From positions 1 to 56,517 of the forward strand of contig JACAFJ010000004.1 in NCBI GenBank assembly GCA_013538675.1: a stretch of DNA of 56,517 bases. Reading direction: 5' to 3'. The position numbers and the translations under genes are program-made. A model generated the notes under the pieces. It was given only the letters and a program-made list of their open reading frames with translations. It was not told where the DNA came from and searched no databases. Origin of the DNA: Candidatus Nitrosocaldus tengchongensis (GTDB taxonomy: Archaea > Thermoproteota > Nitrososphaeria > Nitrososphaerales > Nitrosocaldaceae). Every line of letters starts with the position of its first letter. The first letter of the stretch is position 1. Positions 9,079-18,776 of the stretch are shown here, one piece after another.

Positions 9079-9159
9079 TACATTACTCGCATATAAAAAT
9101 CCTTGTCATTGCAATAGAGATTTACTTACAAGAAGGTGAAGGATCGCTGAAGCAAGTAA

Positions 9160-9169
9160 GTTTAATTAA
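9160..9169 (+). promoter_or_regulatory. TATA box fixing a TTG start
   Basis: gtttaattaa is centred 28 bases before the TTG at 9193, so the RPA-like gene most likely starts leaderless at that TTG. Confidence 0.5.
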
Positions 9170-9192
9170 CTAATCTACACCAATCTAATAGG

Positions 9193-10971
9193 TTGGATAC
9201 AGAGGGTATAGTAGTACTGATACTCAAGCATAGACCAGATCTAAGTAGGGAAGATGTATTGAGTATGGCTAGGGAGAAGATGAAGAACATAGGTGCTGGG
9301 TACCTGACTGAACAGGGAGCCCTATTCCTTGTAGCAGCAGATCTGGGCATAAGGATAGATGAGGAGATGAGCAAGATGAGGATGAGTAGTAGTAATAATA
9401 GTGGTGGTGGAGGAGCAATCACAGCGCTCAAGGACCTCTACTCTGGTGCAAGGGATGTAAGCGTAGTTGCTAGGGTCATGAAGATATACCCTGTGAAGAG
9501 GTATGGCAGGAAGAGTGATGGAACGGTATCAAGGTTGAGGAGGCTAGTGGTTTATGATGATGAGAAGAGTATGAGTGTGAACCTCTGGGATGATATTGCA
9601 GATTCCATTGAGAGGCTTGGTATAAAGGCTGGAGATGCTATAAGGATATCAAGGGTGTATATCAAGAGTGGTCTAGATGGTAGCAGTCTAGTTATAAATA
9701 CTGGTATGAGGAGCAGTGTAGAACCTCTTGGCTCTGACTACTATGATGATATCGGTAGAGGTAAGGGTATGAGCATAAGCATAGAGATAAAGAGGCTTGA
9801 GGATATAGCAATAGATGTTAGCGATATAGTATACAGGGTAGGGGAGGAGGAGGGGAAGGGAGATAACTTTGTAGTTACAGGCATACTATGCTCCAACCCT
9901 ATAATATCTACCTACAGGAATAAGGATGGTGAAGAGAGCAAGGTCATGAGTATGCTACTTAAGGGCAGTACATCCAAGGTTAGGGTGGTTGTATGGGATC
10001 TTAACTATGCAAACCTAGCAAAGGTGATGCCCCTCAACTCTAAGGTTATGGTAACTGGTGTAAGGGTTAGGCGTGATGGAGATAGGGTAGAACTCCATGG
10101 TGATTCTGGAAGCATAATAAAGACCCTTGAGCATGGATGGAGGTATCATAGCACTGGCAGTAACATTGAGTCTAGCAGCGATGGGGATTACTTGGAGTTG
10201 ATGAGGTTGAGGGTACTTGCCATAAATAGTGGTAGCAGTAATGATGATAATGAAGAAGAAGAGGGTAAGTATAGCATTGGTAGTAGTAGTAATGACAACA
10301 ACAGATATGCCATAGTGGTGGTTGATGCTGCGGATGAGGTTAATCATCATCATGATGATGAGGAGGAGGCTAAAGCAGCATTATACCTCTTGGATATCTC
10401 ATCACTTGCTGATAGAAGCAGGGTTGTGATGAAGGAGGGTATGAGTATAGAATGCATACCTAGCAGGTTTCTAGGCTACACGATATACTTGGATGAGGAC
10501 TCATACGTAGCAAGTAGAGATGAGTATGATGCCAAGGGTAATGGAACTGGATACGAACCCATAAGCAAGATAATAAGTATGGAGGAGGAGAATCTATACG
10601 CTATTGAGGTTATCGTGCTAACCATGCCTAGAGTAGATGAGGTAAGGCGTAGGGATGGGAGCGTGAGCAGGTATGCAGAGGTCTTGGTAGGGGATGATAC
10701 AAATGAGGCAAGGCTCATCGCATGGGATAAGCAGGTAGAGAAGATAGAGGCTCTAAGGGTTGGGGAGAGGATAAGGCTCTACGGTGTTGTTGTTAGGAGA
10801 AAGACAATAGCAAGCAAGAGGAGGAGAAGGGGGGATTATGATAATAATAATACTTTCTACTATGATACCACTAGTAGTAGTAATGATAGTAATAGTGATG
10901 ATAACAGTAATAGTAGCGATGTTTATGAACTTAACGTAAAACCGTTCACTATCATAAGGCATATCGGCTAG
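9193..10971 (+). CDS. RPA-like single-stranded DNA-binding protein
   Basis: The 592-residue protein resembles archaeal replication protein A. Its start (ILKHRPDLSREDVLSMAREK, then LTEQGALFLVAADLGI) is the typical N-terminal helical segment. At least three OB-fold-like regions follow: about residues 80-175 (DVSVVARVMKIYPV), 215-310 (FVVTGILCSNPI) and 470-540 (YAIEVIVLTMPRV). Such proteins coat single-stranded DNA in replication and repair. No zinc finger is visible. Long Asn/Ser/Asp-rich inserts (about residues 55-65, 335-375 and 535-580) are encoded by AGT/AAT/GAT repeats and are probably disordered linkers. The TTG start is supported by the TATA box and by family similarity from the first residues. 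It converges with the Lhr helicase gene. Confidence 0.85.
   Translation: MDTEGIVVLILKHRPDLSREDVLSMAREKMKNIGAGYLTEQGALFLVAADLGIRIDEEMSKMRMSSSNNSGGGGAITALKDLYSGARDVSVVARVMKIYPVKRYGRKSDGTVSRLRRLVVYDDEKSMSVNLWDDIADSIERLGIKAGDAIRISRVYIKSGLDGSSLVINTGMRSSVEPLGSDYYDDIGRGKGMSISIEIKRLEDIAIDVSDIVYRVGEEEGKGDNFVVTGILCSNPIISTYRNKDGEESKVMSMLLKGSTSKVRVVVWDLNYANLAKVMPLNSKVMVTGVRVRRDGDRVELHGDSGSIIKTLEHGWRYHSTGSNIESSSDGDYLELMRLRVLAINSGSSNDDNEEEEGKYSIGSSSNDNNRYAIVVVDAADEVNHHHDDEEEAKAALYLLDISSLADRSRVVMKEGMSIECIPSRFLGYTIYLDEDSYVASRDEYDAKGNGTGYEPISKIISMEEENLYAIEVIVLTMPRVDEVRRRDGSVSRYAEVLVGDDTNEARLIAWDKQVEKIEALRVGERIRLYGVVVRRKTIASKRRRRGDYDNNNTFYYDTTSSSNDSNSDDNSNSSDVYELNVKPFTIIRHIG
10834..10925. repeat. trinucleotide repeat tract in the RPA-like gene
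   Basis: An interrupted run of AAT, AGT and GAT units encodes a disordered stretch of Asn, Ser, Asp and Tyr near the C-terminus of the RPA-like protein. The frame is kept throughout. Confidence 0.75.
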
Positions 10972-11058
10972 ATGAGAGAACTCATAATATCTCTATATCT
11001 ACTCATATATGTGTAACCTAACTATTGATAATTATATCCAATCCTAACCCAGACTTAA

Positions 11059-14000
11059 TTAATCATCCCAGAACCCTCTAGTTGTTATATACTGCCTCTC
11101 AGCCTCATATATGTACTTCACCAGCATCTCATCCTGCTCGTAAGCATAGTTCTTGAGCATCCTCGCTGCAGTATCAACCCCTATACCATATCCAGATAGT
11201 ACGAGTAGTGCCCTCCTCCCAAATGTATGTACTAGGGATGCAGACTTCCATGCCCTCCTGAATCTATGCTCCTGCTCACCATCAAGTCTAGCATTCCTTA
11301 CCTTGAGCAATATAGCATTGTATGTATCATCATCATAAGGATGTATTGCAGCAACTATCCTTGAGTTGCACTTCAAGCATGCTATCTGCTCTGGAGCATT
11401 GCCAACCTCAACTATTCTGTTGGATGCACACTTGAGGCATACAAGTCTATGCTTGCTCTTCATAAGCCTATTCCTTACCATTTCCATTACTGCTTGCTCG
11501 TTACTCAATGGGCTTGAGTATGCTCCAACCCTAATCCTACTCCTCTCCATCATAGGTTCTGCAAGAGGGGAGAATAGATTACTACTACTACTACCATTAC
11601 CTTCTTCTCTCACATCCCTCCATACCATCTTGAACCTTCCGTCCCTTAACCTTTTTATTATGCTCTTTGCACCATCAACATCGTACTTCTCATGCAACAC
11701 CTCCCTTAGCGCTTCCCTAACTATTGGTGTATTAGCATATCTCTCATAGATCATCCTTGCTATCTTCTTATCGTACATGGCATTAGCATCAACAAGACCA
11801 AAGCGTTTCGCTACATTCCATACGCTCCAGCTGAGGTTGTGTGTATCCTTGAGCGATACTCTTATTATTTCTTCAGCATCGTAATCATCTACTAGACAAT
11901 CAATGATATGCTTCTTGCCTATCCTTGCTGTTGAACTCAGCATTATCCTATAAGCATCAGACCTTACATTGACTATATACCCAAGGCTTGATGATATTAT
12001 GGTTGATAGTAATGATGCCAATGTATTGTTTATCCTTGTGCCTAAGCATGCATGTATGATCACAAGGTTAGGAGAGTATTCTATAACGAATGTCTTATCA
12101 TCTGGTACGATGTTACCCAACTCCCTATAGGCATCTATTAATAATGCCCTGCTCATTATATCATTATTGATCCTACCCTGTACTATAAGCCTCCTCATCA
12201 TACCTACCAGTTGTGCAGTTCTATGATCAACTGGTATCATCTCACCACTCCAGTATGGTACGTTTATGCTCATAGCATAGTAAGGCTCAACGTTGACCCT
12301 CATCCTAGCATAGTCTACTGCAAGTATCCTCCACTGCATGCCTTTGAGTATGAATACATTGCCCTGCTCACCATAATCTCCTACAAACTCCTGATCTAGA
12401 GAGCCTATGACTCTATTGCTTGCGGTGTCTACAACATCGAACTTGAGTACATCTGGTATCATGGATGCGTTATCATAGTAGTATGCTCTAACCCTAGCAG
12501 CCCTGAACCTCAACCTATCTCTATCGAACCTCACTATACCATTCTTGCTGAGGAGTTCTAGGCAATCCATCATATCATTAATGTTGATATTCCTGAACTG
12601 GTAGGCTCTCCTTACTAATGCTAGTGCTTCCTCAACGCTAACCTCAACATCCTCCTTCTTCTTCTTACCATCCTTATTACCATCTCTGCTGTTGCAATTA
12701 TCATTGTTATTGTTATTACTACCATCATTACCATCTATATTGTAGCGCTCCAATGCTAGCCCTACAAGATGGTGTGCAAGAACATCTAGAGGAGACTCAT
12801 GGATCCTCTGCTCCTCAACATCCCCCTTTGCAAGTCTCTTGAGTATTGCAAGTGCCTCAATCTCATCATCAGCACTGTTAGTGAATATTACTCCCTTGGC
12901 TGATTCTGTGGATCTATGCCTACTCCTCCCTATCCTCTGGGCCATCTTGGATACCTGTCTAGGAGAGCCATAGTGTATAACAGTGCTTATAGAGCCAACA
13001 TCTATACCAAGCTCTAGGGAGGATGTGCACACAACAACATTGGTTTGTTCTGTATCACCATGATGATGATAATGGTCATCTCCATCGCCCTTACCCTTAC
13101 CCTTACCCTTATCACTGCTCTTATAACCATCTCTACCCCTAAGCCTACTCTCTGTCTCCTCCCTAACCTCTCTGGAGAGTGAGCCATGGTGCACATCTAC
13201 ACTTATAGTAGCATCATCGATACCCTCACGCATTATACTTGCCATGTATTCAGCCTCATCCCTAGTATTTGTGAATAAGAGTATCGATCCTCTATTGCTA
13301 GATTTAGCACTCCTTATATATCCTATTATATGTTCTGCTACATCTGTTATTGGCGCATCTATATACACTACATCAACATCATACTTGCGGAGAGAGTCAT
13401 CAACTATTATTGCACACTTGCTACCCCTCCTCCCCCTCCTTCTTCTTATTTCCTTACTATTACTACTACCATCATCATCATAACATGCACATACATCACC
13501 ACCTCTAACATATGATATGAACTTGGCTGCAGTATCTAGATTGCCAAGGGTTGCACTCAACCCTACCCTTACTACCCTTCTACTCGATAACCTCTCAACC
13601 CTCTCAAGACTCAAGGCTAGGTGTGCCCCACGCTTGTTCGCTAGCAGTTCGTGTAGTTCATCTATGACTATCCATTCTAGAGCATGGATTGCTCTAGCCA
13701 TCTTCCCTACTAGGATTATTGCTAGGGTCTCTGGAGTAGTTATGAGTACATCTGGAGGATCATCCTGTATCTTCCTCCTCCTATAACTACTTGTATCACC
13801 ATGTCTAACAGCAACACTCAAGCCTAGCATCCCAGCATAGTGTACAAGCCTCCTAAGCATATCCCTATTCAATGCCCTTAGCGGGGTTATGTAGAGTACC
13901 TTTACCCCTTTGACCTTAGCATTATTATTATTATCATCATAATAATAATTATTATGATGATTAGCCTCTGCTACCATGGTAAGTATGGGTATCATTGCAG

Positions 14001-14241
14001 CCTCTGTCTTCCCTGAGCCAGTAGGTGCCACTATGAGCGAGTCTCTCTTTCTAGCAAGAATTGGTATGCTCTTCCTCTGTATAGGCGTTAGTCTAGAGTA
14101 GCCTAACCTATTGAAGGCTTCTAATATCCTACTCTCTAACTTTCTGTAAGTACTGCTTTTGTTGTTGCTGCTACTGCTACACCTGTTAGTGGTGGTATGG
14201 CGATAGTATCTATCTGTGATGCGTGATCTATCACTATCCAT
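11059..14241 (-). CDS. Lhr-type superfamily 2 DNA helicase
   Basis: The 1060-residue protein has the helicase motifs in order: Q-motif region (LTPIQRKSIP), Walker A (APTGSGKTEAAMIP), Walker B (VIDELHELLANKRGAHL), motif III (LSATLGN), motif IV (LLFTNTRDEAEYM), and motifs V-VI (SSLELGID, QRIGRSRHR). DELH followed by ANKRGAHLALSLERV is the Lhr signature; these enzymes unwind DNA and RNA:DNA hybrids in repair. A winged-helix/Lhr-core region follows. Near residue 970 two CxxC pairs (CLKCAS and CLKCNS) form a zinc ribbon. The usual length is near 900. The excess lies in Asn/His/Asp-rich inserts (near residues 96-107, 385-400 and 505-530). It starts just downstream of a TATA-like element. Confidence 0.88.
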   Translation of the reverse strand: MDSDRSRITDRYYRHTTTNRCSSSSNNKSSTYRKLESRILEAFNRLGYSRLTPIQRKSIPILARKRDSLIVAPTGSGKTEAAMIPILTMVAEANHHNNYYYDDNNNNAKVKGVKVLYITPLRALNRDMLRRLVHYAGMLGLSVAVRHGDTSSYRRRKIQDDPPDVLITTPETLAIILVGKMARAIHALEWIVIDELHELLANKRGAHLALSLERVERLSSRRVVRVGLSATLGNLDTAAKFISYVRGGDVCACYDDDGSSNSKEIRRRRGRRGSKCAIIVDDSLRKYDVDVVYIDAPITDVAEHIIGYIRSAKSSNRGSILLFTNTRDEAEYMASIMREGIDDATISVDVHHGSLSREVREETESRLRGRDGYKSSDKGKGKGKGDGDDHYHHHGDTEQTNVVVCTSSLELGIDVGSISTVIHYGSPRQVSKMAQRIGRSRHRSTESAKGVIFTNSADDEIEALAILKRLAKGDVEEQRIHESPLDVLAHHLVGLALERYNIDGNDGSNNNNNDNCNSRDGNKDGKKKKEDVEVSVEEALALVRRAYQFRNININDMMDCLELLSKNGIVRFDRDRLRFRAARVRAYYYDNASMIPDVLKFDVVDTASNRVIGSLDQEFVGDYGEQGNVFILKGMQWRILAVDYARMRVNVEPYYAMSINVPYWSGEMIPVDHRTAQLVGMMRRLIVQGRINNDIMSRALLIDAYRELGNIVPDDKTFVIEYSPNLVIIHACLGTRINNTLASLLSTIISSSLGYIVNVRSDAYRIMLSSTARIGKKHIIDCLVDDYDAEEIIRVSLKDTHNLSWSVWNVAKRFGLVDANAMYDKKIARMIYERYANTPIVREALREVLHEKYDVDGAKSIIKRLRDGRFKMVWRDVREEGNGSSSSNLFSPLAEPMMERSRIRVGAYSSPLSNEQAVMEMVRNRLMKSKHRLVCLKCASNRIVEVGNAPEQIACLKCNSRIVAAIHPYDDDTYNAILLKVRNARLDGEQEHRFRRAWKSASLVHTFGRRALLVLSGYGIGVDTAARMLKNYAYEQDEMLVKYIYEAERQYITTRGFWDD

Positions 14242-14333
14242 AACAATTCAACCCATTATATACATACATATAAGAGGTATGAATAGTTTGATACAATTAT
14301 GTGTTGTGTTGCTATGTAATGTAATGTAATGCA

Positions 14334-14354
14334 ATAAAAACCATCATTAAAAAA
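14334..14354 (-). terminator. T-rich transcription end of the cupredoxin gene
   Basis: On the minus strand the gene is followed by runs of six and then five T residues, the usual archaeal intrinsic termination signal. Confidence 0.45.
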
Positions 14355-14360
14355 GTGATT

Positions 14361-15296
14361 TTAGTAGTTAATGGGTAGTCTACCCTTGAACCTGCTCATG
14401 GCTACTGCTATACCTGCTATGGAGGCGAATACAGCAACTATACCAATTGGGAACTCTGGAACTACAGATATGCTCAAGGCTGACTTGCCACTAAACTTTG
14501 TATCGAATGGCTTGTTTATACCAGTGCCTAGAACGTTTATGTCTATTGTGTATGCACCTGTGCTTGCAAAGTTAACCTTATGGCTTGCATCACCAGTATG
14601 TGTATGCTGCTCTGGTCTATTGATCACAGTATTGCCATCAGCATCTATAACCTTGAAGTCATAGTTTACATGCTCTATCAACTTACCGCTAGCAGGGTCT
14701 ACGAACTTTATGTTGAAGGTTACCTCCTGTGGTGGATCTACAGTTAGCATGCTGTCTGTAGCAGTACCAGCACTGAACTCAACCTCAACCTTGACTGAGT
14801 TGTTATCTGTTGTAAGGGTTATCAGTCTAGTCTCTGGAGGGGGAGCAGCAGCCTCAACTATCACTCTACCTATCATCCATGGATGCACATAACATACATA
14901 GGGATGCTCGCCAACCTCGTCAAGAACAACGCTCCACTTGCCATTTGGTAGCACTAATCCAGAGTCGAACTTTGGATCTCCCAACTTCCATGTAGTAGCA
15001 TCTAGAGGGTTGCTTGCAAATGCTACAGTATGGCTAGCAGTATCCTTGTTAACAAAGGTTACAGTACTACCTGCTGGCACTGTTAGGGTTGAGGGGTTGA
15101 AGCATTTATCGTTAAGCATCTTCGTCCAATCTCCAGTTGGTGAGTATGCTGGATTACAAGCCATGTTCTGTGAGCCTACAGGCATATCTATTATGAACTC
15201 TGCTGCACTTGCCTGCTTGCCATCGCCATAGAATGCTAGTGATGCTACTGCTATGCTCAGTATGCCTAGGGTAAGGATGTTACTATAGTACTTCAT
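14361..15296 (-). CDS. secreted, membrane-anchored cupredoxin with PEF-type C-terminal signal
   Basis: The 311-residue protein starts with a signal peptide (KYYSNILTLGILSIAVASLAF). Residues about 30-140 form a plastocyanin-like domain with type 1 copper ligands visible: His in SHTVAF, then Cys, His and Met in CYVHPWM. A second beta-sandwich domain follows (about 145-270). The C-terminus has PEFPIG, a hydrophobic helix and a basic end, matching the PEFG-CTERM sorting signal seen in thaumarchaea. It probably carries electrons outside the membrane, as thaumarchaeal energy chains rely on such copper proteins. ATG 15296 is preferred over ATG 15311 because it lies 29 bases from the TATA box and begins the signal peptide directly. 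Confidence 0.88.
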   Translation of the reverse strand: MKYYSNILTLGILSIAVASLAFYGDGKQASAAEFIIDMPVGSQNMACNPAYSPTGDWTKMLNDKCFNPSTLTVPAGSTVTFVNKDTASHTVAFASNPLDATTWKLGDPKFDSGLVLPNGKWSVVLDEVGEHPYVCYVHPWMIGRVIVEAAAPPPETRLITLTTDNNSVKVEVEFSAGTATDSMLTVDPPQEVTFNIKFVDPASGKLIEHVNYDFKVIDADGNTVINRPEQHTHTGDASHKVNFASTGAYTIDINVLGTGINKPFDTKFSGKSALSISVVPEFPIGIVAVFASIAGIAVAMSRFKGRLPINY

Positions 15297-15320
15297 TGTT
15301 GTACTATTCAACTGACCAGT

Positions 15321-15330
15321 ACTTAAAGCT
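15321..15330 (-). promoter_or_regulatory. TATA box of the cupredoxin gene
   Basis: On the minus strand it reads agctttaagt and is centred 29 bases from ATG 15296 but only 14 from ATG 15311, which favours the inner start. Confidence 0.5.
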
Positions 15331-15374
15331 TACAGATTATATTACATGTTGAGGATAAGATTAAACATACGTTG

Positions 15375-16226
15375 CTAGATATCAACTATACCTCTCTCTA
15401 CTATACTGAAGAGTGCTGTATTGTTCCTAGTCAATAATGGTTGCAGTAGTGTTGCCTTGAACAAACTTCCATACATCCTTCCCATACCTTCCTCCCCCTC
15501 CTTCTCCTTCATCTTCTTGCTTCTCTGCCTCTCAAGCCTAACCTTAAAGTGTGTAAACATGGATACAGATCTATCCATTATCTGCCTCTCCCCCATCTCC
15601 ATTCTCATTCCTTCTTCAAATCCAGAGTCAGGAACAGTAGTAGTATCAGCATCACCATGCTTACCCATTGCACTAACAATCCCATTGGTTACAATCACAG
15701 CTGTATTCCTAAGCACTGCTCTAAGGGCAAGGTCATGCATGAGCCTCATCAGTCTAAAGTGCCCTTCAGCACTCCTGCTTCCATACTCCAACCTGAATAG
15801 CGATGGGGAGTCCTCCACTATAAGCAATGATACACCATGATCATATCTATCGTGCATGCCATATACATCGCACAGGGAATTGAGTATATCATCAACATGA
15901 TACGCTCTCTGCACATAGATCCTATTCATGATGCTCATTATTGTATTGATATCTTTACCGTATCCAGATCCACCATTTCTCTCAGAATAGTTCATGTAGG
16001 TAGCCCTATAGATATCAATAATCCTTTCAGGTCTAAAGTCACCCTTTGCATCTACAATAAACACCCTTGCCCTCTCACTACTTCTTGCAGAGTTCAACGC
16101 CAACTGCATACAGAGCTGTGTCTTTCCAGAGCCCGATGCACCAAATACACAGTAGAGTAGACCCCTTCTAACACCACCCAGCAGTAGTGCATCTAATGCT
16201 CTAGACCCTGTGCTTATCACCTGCAT
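15375..16226 (-). CDS. RadB/RecA-like ATPase
   Basis: This 283-residue RecA-superfamily protein starts like archaeal RadB (VISTGSRALDALLLGGVRRG). It has Walker A (GASGSGKTQL, residues 29-38) and a Walker B-like stretch (SLLIVEDSPSLFR, near residue 132). It lacks the N-terminal helix-hairpin-helix domain of RadA, as RadB does. The L1/L2 DNA-binding loops are not obvious, and the C-terminal part is rich in basic and methionine residues (ERQRSKKMKEKEGEEGM). RadB-type proteins assist recombination, but that role is inference here. It shares a symmetric TATA element with the divergent lsm gene, which fixes this ATG. Confidence 0.78.
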   Translation of the reverse strand: MQVISTGSRALDALLLGGVRRGLLYCVFGASGSGKTQLCMQLALNSARSSERARVFIVDAKGDFRPERIIDIYRATYMNYSERNGGSGYGKDINTIMSIMNRIYVQRAYHVDDILNSLCDVYGMHDRYDHGVSLLIVEDSPSLFRLEYGSRSAEGHFRLMRLMHDLALRAVLRNTAVIVTNGIVSAMGKHGDADTTTVPDSGFEEGMRMEMGERQIMDRSVSMFTHFKVRLERQRSKKMKEKEGEEGMGRMYGSLFKATLLQPLLTRNNTALFSIVERGIVDI

Positions 16227-16246
16227 GCAAGAGATTAGATGCTAGT

Positions 16247-16260
16247 AAGATTTTTATCTT
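16247..16260. promoter_or_regulatory. symmetric bidirectional TATA element
   Basis: AAGATTTTTATCTT has complementary AAGAT/ATCTT ends and is centred 27.5 bases from both the ATG at 16226 (minus strand) and the GTG at 16281 (plus strand). One element can therefore serve two leaderless transcripts. Confidence 0.6.
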
Positions 16261-16280
16261 GGGGTAGGCTCATCTTTCAA

Positions 16281-16541
16281 GTGAAGTCTTTGTCAAACCA
16301 ACAGCAGCAACACCCAAAGAAACCATTGGTGGTACTGCAGAGGGCAATAAACAAGAAGGTATCTGTTAGGCTGAAGAACGAGGCTGAGTATAGAGGGAAG
16401 ATGAGCAACGTTGACTCTTACATGAACCTCATCCTTGATGATGCTGAGGAGTTCAATGGCTCAACACATCTTGCAAACTACGGCAAGGTTGTGATAAGAG
16501 GCAACAACGTGCTCTTCATAAGGCTGGAGGATGAGCTGTAA
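16281..16541 (+). CDS. Sm-like archaeal protein (Lsm)
   Basis: This small protein (86 residues) carries the Sm1 motif (VSVRLKNEAEYRGKMSNVDSYMNLIL) with the conserved hydrophobic-Gly pattern. The Sm2 motif is at the end (YGKVVIRGNNVLFIRLED, where RGNNVLFI replaces IRGxxV). Archaeal Lsm proteins form heptameric rings that bind U-rich RNA in RNA processing. The start is GTG 16281, because the shared TATA element lies 27.5 bases upstream. The longer reading from ATG 16239 would begin within that promoter. The first 15 residues are a Gln/His-rich tail. Confidence 0.87.
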   Translation: MKSLSNQQQQHPKKPLVVLQRAINKKVSVRLKNEAEYRGKMSNVDSYMNLILDDAEEFNGSTHLANYGKVVIRGNNVLFIRLEDEL

Positions 16542-16636
16542 GTCTGTATTCAAATAGCGGGATAAAGCAATAGCAACAACAGTAGCAGTTAGGGATAGTA
16601 GCAGTAGTAGTGTAATACAAAGGGGAGGAAGGAAGA

Positions 16637-16645
16637 TTTTATAAT
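16637..16645 (+). promoter_or_regulatory. TATA box of metK
   Basis: ttttataat is centred 27 bases before ATG 16668. It rules out ATG 16650 as the main start, which lies only 9 bases away. Confidence 0.55.
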
Positions 16646-16667
16646 ACCCTTGAATGGTGTAGCCTTG

Positions 16668-17813
16668 ATGAAGCAACTGTTCACCTCAGAGTCTGTTACT
16701 GAAGGGCATCCAGACAAGGTATGCGACCATATAGCAGATGCGATACTGGATGAGTATATAAGGCAAGATATGTACTCAAGGGTAGCAGTGGAGATACTTG
16801 CTACTGCTGGGCTCATGGTTGTGGCAGGTGAGGTTACAAGCAGTGCACACGTTGATATCCCTAGAGTTGTAAGACAGGTTGTGCAGGATATAGGATATGG
16901 GAGCAATGACTCTGGTCTAGACCTTGAGAGATGCAAGTTGATAACATCGCTACATGAGCAGAGCCCTGATATAGCGATGGGTGTGGTTAGAGGCAATAGC
17001 ATAGGTGCTGGGGATCAAGGCTTGATGTTTGGGTATGCATGTGATGAGACCGAGGAGTTGATGCCAATGCCCATAATGCTTGCAAACAAACTATGCATGA
17101 GGCTTGCAGAATTGAGGAAGAGGGGTATCATACCATGGCTAAGACCAGATGGTAAGTCTCAGGTTACTGTTGAGTATGAGGATGGTGTGGTGAAGAGCAT
17201 AAAGGCAATAGTGCTATCTGCACAGCATGCTCCAGATGTTGATATGGAGACTGTAAGGAAGGAGTTGATGGACAAGGTTATACTCCCAGTATGCAATGAA
17301 CTCATAGACAGTAGTACTAGATTCTACATAAACCCAACTGGAAGGTTCGTTATAGGAGGGCCAGCAGGTGACACTGGTTTGACAGGGAGGAAGGTTATAG
17401 TTGATACCTATGGAGGGGCATGCAAGCATGGAGGAGGTGCATTCTCTGGCAAAGATCCTACAAAGGTTGATAGGAGCGCATCGTACATGATGAGGTACAT
17501 AGCGAAGAACGTAGTTGCATCTGGGTTAGCGAAGAGGTGTGAACTGCAGGTAGCATATGCAATAGGTGTTGCAGAGCCTATAGCACTGTATGTTAATACA
17601 TTCAACACTGCTGGCAAGGTATCAGATGAGGAGTTGAGTAGATACATAGTGAGGAACTTCAACCTTACACCATCAGGGATAATAGAATTCCTTCAGTTAA
17701 GAAGACCAATATACAGGAAGACATCTGTGTATGGGCACTTCGGCAGGAATGAGCCAGAGTTCACATGGGAGAGGCTGGATAGCGTAGATGTATTCAGGAG
17801 ACTAGCAGTTTAG
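16668..17813 (+). CDS. metK: S-adenosylmethionine synthetase, bacterial type
   Basis: The enzyme makes S-adenosylmethionine from methionine and ATP. All hallmarks are of the bacterial/eukaryotic family rather than the separate archaeal family. These are [20 protein letters not shown] at the N-terminus, [15 protein letters not shown] near residue 108, [26 protein letters not shown] near 225, and [19 protein letters not shown] near 258. Its 381 residues match the family length, and the catalytic His of GHPDK and the phosphate-binding lysines are present. It supplies methyl groups to the cobalamin methyltransferases encoded downstream, among many users. ATG 16668 is chosen from TATA spacing. Confidence 0.95.
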   Translation: MKQLFTSESVTEGHPDKVCDHIADAILDEYIRQDMYSRVAVEILATAGLMVVAGEVTSSAHVDIPRVVRQVVQDIGYGSNDSGLDLERCKLITSLHEQSPDIAMGVVRGNSIGAGDQGLMFGYACDETEELMPMPIMLANKLCMRLAELRKRGIIPWLRPDGKSQVTVEYEDGVVKSIKAIVLSAQHAPDVDMETVRKELMDKVILPVCNELIDSSTRFYINPTGRFVIGGPAGDTGLTGRKVIVDTYGGACKHGGGAFSGKDPTKVDRSASYMMRYIAKNVVASGLAKRCELQVAYAIGVAEPIALYVNTFNTAGKVSDEELSRYIVRNFNLTPSGIIEFLQLRRPIYRKTSVYGHFGRNEPEFTWERLDSVDVFRRLAV

Positions 17814-17832
17814 ATGGTCAAGGTTCAAGGTT

Positions 17833-17849
17833 ATCTATTTATTATTATT
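17833..17849 (+). terminator. T-rich transcription end of metK
   Basis: A ctatttattattatta-like stretch starts about 20 bases after the stop codon. It is a plausible but weak archaeal terminator. Confidence 0.3.
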
Positions 17850-17862
17850 AGTACTACTACTA

Positions 17863-18744
17863 TTAACGCTCTTCTTCAGCTATGGTAACGTAGGCTATAG
17901 CCTTGCTCAGATCATACTCTAGATCGAACCTCTTGCTGAAGAAGCGTAGTATATTGCTAAGATCCCTCTCAAGCAATATCCTAGCATTTGGATGTACTCT
18001 AGCATCTATGCTCTGAGGCCAGTCTATTATCCATACCTTGCCATTAACATCGTAGAGTATGTTGTACTCGCTCAGATCAGCACTGATCATCCCTATGGAG
18101 TATGCCAACCTTATATTCTCAAGCACATCCTCAAGTACATGTATGGGATCATCTAGGCTAGTGCACTCTACAAGCCTTATACCCTCTACATACTCCATCA
18201 CAAGAGCATGCCTTGCCAGTGCTCTTGCCTCTGGTACATTAACACCTACAGCCTTCAACCTCCTAAGAGAGTGAAACTCCTTTCTAGCACTCTCTATGCT
18301 GGCAAGGAGCCAACTATGCACATCCTTGAACATGCGCTTCCTTGCTATACTCCTGAAACTTACCCTTCCTATCCTGAAGAACTTTACAGCAAGCATATTA
18401 TCATCAACATCTATAGCCTCGAATACATCGGCCTCCTTACCTATGCCTACTGCCCTACCTATGCTTGCTATCACACCCCTATCAGCAAGTTCCCTAAGCG
18501 CTAGAACATCAAGCCCTGCATATACTAAATGGTAGCCCCTGCTGGGGCTCTTGTATATAAGGCTCTTCCCGTTGAGTCTAGTTAGAGCATACCTTACCCT
18601 GTCTATATGCATCTTTGCACTTATGGCTATCTGCTCCTCATCTATACTCTCATAATCCCTCATCATCCTCACAAATGCCTTAAGTACTTTAACCTCCTCA
18701 TCCTCCAGTTCCCTCACATGCCTAGCTATATCTAGCATTGACAT
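17863..18744 (-). CDS. rio2: Rio2 serine kinase
   Basis: The 293-residue protein has an N-terminal winged helix (about residues 1-85). The RIO kinase domain follows, with the Rio2 nucleotide loop GIGKEADVFEA, the catalytic loop SADLSEYNILYD and the metal-binding IIDWPQSID. Archaeal and eukaryotic Rio2 act as an ATPase/kinase in final maturation of the small ribosomal subunit. The length and order are standard. ATG 18738 is a second possible start two codons in. It converges with metK and is divergent from cbiD. Confidence 0.92.
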   Translation of the reverse strand: MSMLDIARHVRELEDEEVKVLKAFVRMMRDYESIDEEQIAISAKMHIDRVRYALTRLNGKSLIYKSPSRGYHLVYAGLDVLALRELADRGVIASIGRAVGIGKEADVFEAIDVDDNMLAVKFFRIGRVSFRSIARKRMFKDVHSWLLASIESARKEFHSLRRLKAVGVNVPEARALARHALVMEYVEGIRLVECTSLDDPIHVLEDVLENIRLAYSIGMISADLSEYNILYDVNGKVWIIDWPQSIDARVHPNARILLERDLSNILRFFSKRFDLEYDLSKAIAYVTIAEEER

Positions 18745-18776
18745 ATTATTATCATGCTAGTTAGATCTGGCTCAAT

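Noticed and set aside
10015-10353. 112-residue minus-strand ORF rich in Thr and Ile
   Set aside because: It is the reverse reading of repeat-rich coding sequence in the RPA-like gene.
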